Shown here one piece after another: positions 6,697-12,786 of a stretch of 12,786 nt of DNA. Under the pieces are notes generated by a model. That model saw only the letters and a list, made by a program, of their open reading frames with translations. It was not told the origin of the DNA and searched no databases. This DNA is from Ochromonadaceae sp. CCMP2298 (lineage: Eukaryota; Sar; Synurophyceae; Ochromonadales; Ochromonadaceae). Where the stretch lies: positions 1 to 12,786 of the forward strand of contig MU634374.1 in NCBI GenBank assembly GCA_026770595.1, in the 5' to 3' direction. The position numbers were made by a program, and so were the translations under genes. The first letter of the stretch is position 1. The number at the start of each line of letters is the position of its first letter.

Positions 6697-8255
6697 ATGG
6701 AGACGAGGAGCTACTCGAAGTGCAAGCTGCTGGAACAAGGTTGGAGCTCCGTGGCCCCTCCCGCCTGCACTTCCCACGTCCAACATACTCACATACGATT
6801 CTCTGTTCTCTGTTCTCTGCTCTGTTACTTGCTCCTCAGATGAAGAAAGCGTCGTTTTCAGCGATGAAGATGAAATCTACCGAGACTCCACATACTCCGA
6901 CACGGTATGTATGAACCCCCCAATGGCACGCATTGCATTGCTCAGCACGAGTAACGAAACCTTTGCTCTCTCGTCTCTCTCTCCATCTTTGCTCTCATCT
7001 TTGCTGGCAGGTCGGGACAGCCAAGCCCTACGCGGTGGCCTCCACTCTGCACCTGCATCACATAACCTCTCTCGAAAACAGCCTCGAGTTCCTCTTCCGG
7101 GTCATCCTGGGATACCTGCAGTTGGCAGCAGACCTCACCTGCACAGCGCTGTTCTTCAACCCACAGCAGACCTTCCCTCTGGGCTTCGTGCTGGCCCTCT
7201 TGGCGGTGCTCATGCCCACACTGGTCATCGTCACGCTGCCTGGTCAGTCCCGTGCTGTGCTAGCTCTTACCGTGGCGCGCCTCCGGTTCGGGTACGAGGC
7301 TTGGGTCAGCTGGGGGGCGCAGCTGGAGACGATCGAGTTCTGCCTGGTGGAATTGATCGAAGCCATCAGCGAGGGCTTTCCCTCCGCGCTGCTGCAGCTG
7401 CACGCCGTACTGTACCGACAGTTCGTCGACTCCGCCACGCGCATCGAGCTGCTAGGCCCAGAGTACGTACTATACGTGGGCGTGGGCGTGTCTGTGCTGA
7501 ACTCCAGCTGGACCAGCGCGCGGCTCTTCTCCACACCCGAAGAAAGGCGCTGCCCCACGCTGGTGTCGGTCATGCTCTTCGTATACTATGCCTGCGAGAA
7601 GCTCTACAGACTATTATACTTCAGCATAATCTCGTTATTCATCAGCTCCGGCGGGTACGCGCACGGCTACAACCCGTACCTGCTCAACGTGGTCTACGTG
7701 TGCTTCTGCCTGCTGGTGCGCCTGGCTCTGGTCTGCTACTCCCACTCCTGGTCTCGCTTCTGGCTCACGGAGGGGTGGGACTTCGACGAGCTGTGGAACT
7801 TCGGAGGTTAGTAACATAAGTAACATGAAACATTCCCCCTGTCAGCGATTACTTGATAAACCCGCTGCTTTTCATACCCTGTCTATGTATCTACCACATT
7901 AGGTCGGCTGCTGATGTCCCTAGCCACCTCGCATATATGGTTCGGAGAGTACATACTCACCTCAAGACTGCTGCTGCTGGAGCTCTTCGAGGCCGTGTCC
8001 ATCGCCCCCATCTTCCTCTGGCTGAAGCACTACACATCCTACGAGACGGATCGGTTCAACTGCGAGGTCCCGATCTGCCTGTGTGCCGCCCTCTACTGTG
8101 CGAAGATGCTGCTGCTGGCCATCCGAGTGGCCTACACCCCCCACTGCAGACACATACTGTACAACCACATGGCCACTCTGGGCTGCGAGGCGGCGCTGAT
8201 GCTGCTAGTCGTCCTGCTGATATATTCCCTGCTCTTCATATACACCAACATATAA
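6697..8255 (+). CDS. XK-related (XKR) family multi-pass membrane protein, four exons
   Basis: Join(6697..6739, 6840..6904, 7011..7806, 7903..8255) gives 418 residues, within the usual XKR range. XKR proteins are multi-pass membrane proteins; several animal members are phospholipid scramblases. Residues 1-36 are cytosolic and acidic (FSDEDEIYRD at about 21-30). Hydrophobic segments begin at about 63 and 90 (FLFRVILGYLQLAAD, FVLALLAVLMPTLVI). The signature-like LIEAISEGFPSALLQLH at 151-167 corresponds to the XK 'E-x-x-PQ-x-x-LQ' helix, although the usual PQ is PS. Several more hydrophobic segments follow (about 187-200, 220-247, 259-280), and more in the last exon. All three joins keep phase: G|AT gives Asp15, ACG|GTC is phase 0, and G|GT gives Gly302. 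The start is the first ATG giving the right phase; an in-frame TGA at 6691 excludes a longer unspliced N-terminus. AATAAA lies 22 bases after the stop. The short first exon is the least certain part. Confidence 0.78.
6740..6839 (+). other. XKR intron 1 (100 bp)
   Basis: Donor CAAG|GTTGGA and acceptor CTCCTCAG|ATGAAG, phase 1. It contains three tandem TTCTCTG heptamers (6799-6819) in its pyrimidine tract. The acceptor is followed by a coding stretch rich in Asp/Glu, and the joined codon is GAT. Confidence 0.65.
6905..7010 (+). other. XKR intron 2 (106 bp)
   Basis: Donor ACG|GTATGT and acceptor TTTGCTGGCAG|GTCGGG, phase 0, with a long CT-rich tract before the acceptor. Joining links the acidic N-terminal exon to the first hydrophobic region. 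Confidence 0.8.
7807..7902 (+). other. XKR intron 3 (96 bp)
   Basis: Donor GGAG|GTTAGT and acceptor CACATTAG|GTCGGC, phase 1. Without splicing the frame stops at TAG two codons after Phe-Gly. With splicing it continues for 116 more residues of membrane-protein sequence. Confidence 0.88.
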
Positions 8256-8263
8256 ATCAAGGG

Positions 8264-8282
8264 TTTATTTATTGCCAATAAA
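8264..8282. terminator. Bidirectional poly(A) signal between convergent XKR and GT8 genes
   Basis: AATAAA on the plus strand at 8277-8282 lies 22 bases past the XKR stop. On the minus strand two overlapping AATAAA hexamers (8268-8273 and 8264-8269) lie about 90 bases past the GT8 stop at 8363. The core TTTATTGCCAATAAA (8268-8282) is almost a perfect palindrome, so one element appears to end both transcripts. Confidence 0.75.
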
Positions 8283-8313
8283 TATACCTATACCCCTGAT
8301 TTCGTTTTACACA

Positions 8314-8371
8314 TGCATTTGTACAAACTAAAAGAACTAAGTTTTGTCTGCATCTATACAAACTAAAAGAA
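8314..8371. repeat. 23-bp tandem direct repeat at the GT8 3' end
   Basis: Positions 8314-8336 and 8349-8371 match at 21 of 23 bases (shared core TACAAACTAAAAGAA), with a period of 35 bp. The second copy spans the GT8 stop codon and last Phe codons. The first is therefore a duplicated copy of the gene's end placed in the 3' UTR. Confidence 0.75.
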
Positions 8372-9840
8372 ATCGTTCGTGGCTGCGTCTATTGGAATTG
8401 GCAGGTAGTCGTGCGAGGAGAATGATCTACACATGCCCAAGGATGCTACAAACTTGGTCTCGGGGGCTCGGTAGCTTTTGTCTATACCCAGGTCTGCTTC
8501 GAACTCGTCACGCAGAGCGAACCACCTAGCATGCAGCACTTGGCACAGGTCTTTGTTGCGCGGGTTGGTGTGCTTGGTGCAGGTCCAGGGCTTCTGGCTA
8601 TGAAATAGAAAAATATGAATAATTAATGTATACTTGTATACTATATAAAAAAATGAAAAATATGAACAATAGAAAATACTATATACATATAAATTAACAT
8701 ACACACATAAAAAATAGTACGTTCAATATTAATTAATATATATACATAATATGTATAGATTTACCAGATGGTGAAGTGCGCGGAGGAGACCTTCTCGGGG
8801 GTCTGCAGTCGGCAGTCCTGGCAGGTGGGCTGTCCGTCTTGGCATATCTTAGTGTTCGCTTGATAGGGATTGTCCACCATGCAGTTGTACACACAGCGAT
8901 TCAATTCCAGAGCGGCGCCCGGCTTGAGGATATTATAGTCTAAGTCAGGAGTAGGGGAACGGAGAGAAAGAGAGACAAGAGGGTAAAGAGAAACAAGAAA
9001 AGTTAGAGAGAGAAGAGTGAGAGAGAAACAGATATAGGAGCACGTACAGTACGGCAGGATGCCCTGGATCGTCTGCCCGCCCCAGAAGTTGCCGATATGG
9101 GAGCCCTCCCATCCGGCAGGCCCGTGGTTTCCCGTGCGGATGATGGCTCTGAACTCCTCGAAGGTTTTTATGGAAGGCTTGATGACGAGGAACCCGCCCT
9201 GCACGGGTGCGTACTTGCACCTGCCCTTCATGTTGTAGTCCCCTGTGAAGAGCAGCTCCTTGTCTACACTGAACAGCTCGTCCAGGTTCTTCAGCACGAT
9301 CGAGTCCATGTCCAGGTGCACCACTCGGTGGTACTCAGTCAGCGTGTAGGCCCACAGTTTCAAGAACTCGTCCGCCCCGCAGCAGCCGCTGTCGCGCATC
9401 TTCTGCGCGTAGTCTTGGTTCTGGATCTCCTCTAGCGACACCGGCAGAGGCCTCCTGACCACCTTCCAGCCGAACTTCTCCAATATGGGGATGGTGGTGA
9501 CCACTGAGGGGGCAGCGAAGGCCACCAGCTCCACGTCGTAGGCGGAGGGAAAGCCCTTGGCAGCACTGTGGTACTTCTGGGCCGCATAGCCGAGAACCAG
9601 CGCCCCGTCAACAAAGGGCCCGTCCTTCGTGACGGTTATTGCGTAGGCGATTTTAGGCCTCTTGCTCCTCTCCTGAGGAGTCACCTTTCTAAGTTGCACA
9701 CCACCTGGACCACTAATAGATTTTGCTCGTCCGAAGTCAAGCGTGTCCTCGATGAGCACGATGAGCACGAGTAGCAGCATTATCGTAATAGCGATTCCGG
9801 AAATCTGCAACAATGTGGCGCCCCTGCTCGAATACGGCAT
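8363..9840 (-). CDS. GT8 family (glycogenin-like) glycosyltransferase, type II membrane protein, three exons
   Basis: Complement(join 8363..8597, 8765..8939, 9048..9840) gives 400 residues. GT8 enzymes are retaining, metal-dependent transferases that move a sugar from a nucleotide-sugar to an acceptor. Residues 8-30 are a signal anchor, so the catalytic part should face the Golgi or ER lumen. The domain starts near 64 (KIAYAITVTKDGPFVDGA). Then come the CCG-x4-LKL motif at 153-162, the DxD metal site HLDMDS at 175-180, the GGFLVIKPS strand at 215-223, GGQTIQGILPYYYN at 254-267 and the C-terminal HFTICQKPW at 319-327, whose His is a typical metal/diphosphate ligand. The last two motifs are created only by splicing out both introns, which strongly supports the model. 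A Cys-rich luminal stretch lies at about 280-335. Donor and acceptor sugars cannot be deduced. It converges with the XKR gene, 107 bp apart. Confidence 0.9.
8598..8764 (-). other. GT8 intron 2 (167 bp, AT-rich)
   Basis: Donor ATCTG|GTAAATC and acceptor TTTCATAG|CCAGAAG on the minus strand, phase 2. If left in, the protein would end HFTIW followed by a stop. Splicing yields HFTICQKPWTC, the family's conserved C-terminal motif. The intron is far richer in A and T than anything around it, with many ATAT/TATA runs. Confidence 0.92.
8940..9047 (-). other. GT8 intron 1 (108 bp, open and in frame)
   Basis: Donor CCGTACT|GTACGTG and acceptor CTGACTTAG|ACTATAAT on the minus strand, phase 1. Its length is a multiple of three and it has no in-frame stop, so the unspliced frame stays open. 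Splicing gives ILPYYYN, which fits GT8 proteins, while retention would insert 36 net residues of Leu/Ser/Phe-rich sequence at that motif. The plus strand is almost pure purine from about 8947 to 9040. Confidence 0.88.
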
Positions 9841-10441
9841 ACCTCAAGAATGATAGCGCACTTAGTCGAGCTTGAATATGCCTGGCTTACAGGAGTTGCT
9901 ACAGTGGGATCGCAATCGAGATGGAGAAGCGTTGGTCCCACGTTGGCTCTCTGGAAAGATCTCGGCGCCGCGTTGACACTCTCGCCGCGTCTCTCGCCGT
10001 GTCTTGTGTGGCACGGGATAGACGGGATGAGACTTGAGGCGCAGAGATCTCAACAGAACACCCTCGAAATCTCTTCAATCCTCTCAACAAAGATACGCTT
10101 TTTGAACTCTTGTTGAACGAGAGTTCGATCCGTATTCTTGTTGGCCGACCGTTGCGGAAGAGTGCGCATTTCTGGGAAAAGCTGTTCATAATCTGAAGCT
10201 GTTCAGAGGCTCTCATTCATTCGATCGTCTGTGGGAGTGCGGGATTATCGCTCACATTCATCTGTGGACGCTGGTGGCCACGACTGGTTCGTGTGTTTGT
10301 CTCCGCCGACGTCTCGCTGCAGAGTGAGCTCTGGTGCACTGCATCTGCCGGTAAACTGAATCTGCCGGTTAGGCTAAGAAGACTAACCCGAACAAGGCTA
10401 ACAAGGCCCAGCTGCACCAGCCGCCCAGGAGCCAGCCAGCC
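9841..10441. promoter_or_regulatory. Divergent promoter region between GT8 and TMC genes
   Basis: About 600 bp with no convincing ORF. It contains dispersed repeat copy B (10059-10135), 219 bases upstream of the GT8 start. I see no clear TATA box on either strand. An in-frame TAG at 10370-10372 limits the TMC N-terminus unless an upstream exon exists. Confidence 0.4.
10059..10135 (-). repeat. Dispersed ~78-bp repeat, copy B (inverted relative to 351-428)
   Basis: Its reverse complement matches 351-428 at about 92%, one base shorter in an A run. The hairpin is retained with one altered pair. On the plus strand it contains GTTCGATCC, a B-box-like string; copy A has GTTCGAGCC, so only consensus-variable positions differ. 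It lies in the GT8 leader or promoter. Confidence 0.8.
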
Positions 10442-12786
10442 ATGTACAGGAAGGTCGTGCCGGGTCAGGCTGAGTACGATGAGATTGACAACATCGTGCA
10501 GGACGTCGAGGCGGAGATGCAGTCGATGAGCGGAGCGAAAGACGACTCGCCTGACTTATACCGCCCAGGCCGTCAGAGCAACCAAAGCAATCCCAGCAAT
10601 CCCAGTAATCCAAGCAATTCTCGCCCCCAGGACCAGACCAGCCAGAGGCCCAGGCAGGCACAGACGAAGGCGCTGCCGCTGCGCCAGGTGTCCCTGCCCA
10701 GCGACGACGAGGACCTTGATGCGGGTGCAGGTGGGGGCGTGGACGGGGGTGGCGGGGTGGACAGGGAGGAAGTGAAGCTGTCGCACCAGATCGTGCCCGA
10801 CAACTCCACAGTGGCGGCGCAGTTGCAGAAGCAGTTTGTACAGCTGAACGAGCAGATAAAGGAGTACGCGCGGCTGAACCACCTGGCCAACGAGAAGGCC
10901 AAGGCGTCAGAGGCCAGGGTGGAGGAGTTGGAGCAGAGGGCAGAGGAGCTCGAGGAGGAGGCAAGAGTACGTGAGAGTCAAATAGACCAGGGGCAGGGTT
11001 ATGGCGTCGGTGCGGGGGTGGGGGTGGGGGTGGGGGTGGGTGGGGGGTTGCGGCTGAGCAGACAGGCGCAGGCCAATATTGAGGCTAACAAGCGCACGGA
11101 GCAGTTGAGGAGGGCGCTGCTCTCAGGAGATGGCGAGGAGTCCTCTCTAGGGCTCGACTCGGAGCAAAGGCGTGGTCAGAACAATATGCAGTTGTTCATG
11201 CTGTGGGTGAAGAGGGTCCTGCCCTTCAAGAGGGACCTGCACATGATCCAGGCCAGGTACGGCTCCGCCGTCTCCTCCTACTTCATATTCCAGCGAACAG
11301 TCTTCCTCAAGATGTCCTTCATCGCTCTGTGCATGCTGGTCGTCGCAGTGTACCACCTCATCGTGCTGTCAGAAACCGCCACTACTCTATCCGACTACAT
11401 ATCGGGCGACGGCTACCTGCCCTACTTCATGAACTTCTCCAGGTACGACGACCCTGAATGCACTATTCTCTCTTTTAAATTCTCTCTTTTAAATTTACAT
11501 CTTACCACTAAACCATTTAACTCTAAACCATTCCAACATCTCTCCTACTAACTCTCAAACCCGTAGCTTCTCAGCCTCCGAGCGCTTCCTCTACTCCACC
11601 GTGGTGGTGGTCACCATGATGGGCGTGGCTCTCTTCCTCTGCATCAAACTCGTTCGAGAGCACCGCATGGCCGCCACCCTGGACGCCTTCGATGCCGAGA
11701 ACCTCGCCCCCTTCTCCAAGGAGCTGCTCTGCGCCTGGGACAATTCCCTAGTAGAGCCGATCGACATTGACGAGTACAGGGGCAAGCACGAGCACACATT
11801 CCTGCAGCTGCTGGAGGACTACCACGAGACAGGCATGAAGGAGGTGCGCTCCAACTTCGAGAGTTTCGTGAACATCTCTAGGCGCGTGCTGGGGTCGCTG
11901 CTGTACCTGTGCGTGGTGGGGGCGTCCTTCACGGCCATCATCGCGCTGACCATCTTCTCCACCGCTATCACCAACGCCACCTCTACCATCTCTGGACTGC
12001 GCCTGGTGGGGCCCTTCATCGGCCCCCTGGCGCTGACGGGTATTAACGCTGTCGTGCCCAAGGTGTTGGGGGAGATAACGAAAATGGAGAGGTGGGACTC
12101 TGCCCAGACGGAGCTGAAGCTGCTGCTGCTGCGGGTGTACCTCTCCAGCACGCTCAACACGCTCATCCTGGCCCTCTCCTACATCATGCTCGTGGACCCC
12201 TTCCTGCTGGCCATGTACGAGAGCATCAGGAACGCGCTCGAGCTGCCCCCCAGCGACCTGTTCACCTGCCGAGTAGACCAGGCAGCAGACGCGCTGTACG
12301 TGCTGGCCGGCTCCACCTTCGTGGTGCAGCTGGCCTTCTTCGGCCTCACCCCCTGGGCACTCAAGCAGCTGGCCCGGCTGCGGGGCAAGCCGTGGCAGCG
12401 CACGGAGTTCAACGTGGCGGAGAACATGGTGAAGAAGTTCTCCTTCCTGGGCCTGGTGTTCGTCTCCTTCCCCTTCTCCCCCCTGTCCCTGCTCTTCGTG
12501 CCGCTCTACATGGCCATCGGCTTCAAGAGCGAGAAATACCTGCTCCGGCACCTGTACAACAAACCCAAGAGGCCCTTCAAGGGGCAGCACGCGGCGCTGC
12601 TCTACGCCATCTTCTACCTGCTCACCTACCTGCTCGTGGGCGTGACCGTCAGCATGTACTTCGTCACCACCAAAACCATGGCCAAGTCGTGCGATATCCA
12701 GGACGTGTACGTGGGGCTGTGTCTGGACGATGTGGATGGCGCCACCAACCTGTGCAGCACGGACAGCGACAACCGGTACTACGCCT
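10442..12786 (+). CDS. TMC family (transmembrane channel-like) protein, 3' partial
   Basis: Join(10442..11442, 11567..>12786) gives about 740 residues and is still open at the window end. TMC proteins are multi-pass membrane proteins related to the TMEM16/OSCA superfamily; animal TMC1/2 are mechanotransduction-channel subunits. The first 270 residues are cytosolic: a SNP-repeat (about 46-60), a coiled coil (about 123-181) and a Val-Gly linker (about 187-202). Membrane segments start near residue 288, then about 344-362. The cytosolic stretch LLCAWDNSLVEP (about 387-398) resembles the TMC 'WD' element. Further segments lie at about 440-465, 520-545, 578-598 and 675-700. EFNVAENMVKKFSF...FSPLSLLFVPLY at about 614-648 matches the C-terminal TMC domain pattern. 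The start is the first ATG after an in-frame stop at 10370. No downstream end, and so no full domain count, can be seen. Confidence 0.8.
10577..10620 (+). repeat. 9-bp coding repeat (SNP-type tripeptides) in the TMC N-terminus
   Basis: About five imperfect 9-base units of the AGCAATCCC type encode Ser-Asn-Gln/Pro tripeptides in the disordered N-terminal region. The repeat stays in frame, so length variants would alter only the linker. Confidence 0.8.
11014..11047 (+). repeat. GGGGGT hexamer array (possible G-quadruplex) inside TMC coding sequence
   Basis: Four GGGGGT units followed by GGGTGGGGGG on the coding strand encode alternating Val-Gly then Gly. The G runs are long enough for a G-quadruplex in DNA or mRNA. 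The array lies between the predicted coiled coil and the first membrane segment. Confidence 0.85.
11443..11566 (+). other. TMC intron 1 (124 bp) with TACTAAC branch site
   Basis: Donor CTCCAG|GTACGA and acceptor ACCCGTAG|CTTCTC, phase 2 (AG|C gives Ser). The unspliced frame runs on for 36 codons of low-quality sequence and stops, whereas the spliced frame continues for more than 1200 bases. A perfect TACTAAC lies at 11546-11552, 12 bases before the acceptor AG. A 14-bp unit is tandemly duplicated at 11465-11492. Confidence 0.92.

Noticed and set aside
8940-9047. Extra membrane-spanning segment within the GT8 protein
   Set aside because: The hydrophobic stretch is a translated polypyrimidine intron with good GT-AG sites; splicing restores a conserved motif.
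10059-10135. tRNA gene suggested by the B-box-like GTTCGATCC
   Set aside because: The bases on either side of the would-be T-loop do not pair, and no acceptor stem or A-box is visible.
11443-11551. C-terminal end of the TMC protein at 11551
   Set aside because: Those codons are intron sequence: a consensus donor, TACTAAC branch site and acceptor lead to a further 1200 bases of open frame with TMC motifs.

Overview
The window is nuclear DNA from a compact, GC-rich eukaryotic genome, most likely a protist or alga. Six protein genes are resolved. Three of them need introns to make sense: short (about 96-167 bp) GT-AG introns whose junctions restore conserved protein motifs. A stramenopile-type alga is a reasonable but unproven guess. 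It rests on the architecture, and on a GT8 glycosyltransferase of the type I associate with algae and oomycetes. The only bacterial-type features absent or present are consistent with this: no Shine-Dalgarno operons, but poly(A) signals, a TACTAAC branch site and TATA boxes.

Layout. Positions 1-591 hold no convincing gene but contain an 80-bp direct repeat with G9 tracts, a 12-bp-arm palindrome and one copy of a dispersed ~78-bp repeat. A MYND zinc-finger gene (-, 592-1584) has one intron flanked by an exact 11-bp direct repeat. It diverges from a very small single-pass membrane protein gene (+, 1883-2056) whose probable 5' UTR is a long CAG tract. That gene converges on RRP12 (-, 2383-6174), a ribosome-biogenesis HEAT-repeat protein with no introns. 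RRP12 diverges from an XK-related (XKR) family membrane protein (+, 6697-8255, four exons). This converges on a Golgi-type GT8 glycosyltransferase (-, 8363-9840, three exons), with a near-palindromic AATAAA signal shared between the two 3' ends. The GT8 gene diverges from a TMC-family (transmembrane channel-like) gene (+, 10442 to the window end, partial).

Every gene is on the opposite strand from its neighbour (- + - + - +), giving three divergent promoter regions and two tight convergent 3' ends. The products do not form an obvious pathway: one nucleolar ribosome-assembly factor, one Golgi glycosyltransferase, two multi-pass membrane proteins from families linked to lipid scrambling or mechanosensation, a zinc-finger protein and a small membrane protein. 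I found no CRISPR array, phage, defence island, rRNA or tRNA gene. The features most worth following up are the direct-repeat-flanked intron, the CAG tract upstream of the small gene, the inverted pair of dispersed repeats and the shared bidirectional poly(A) element.
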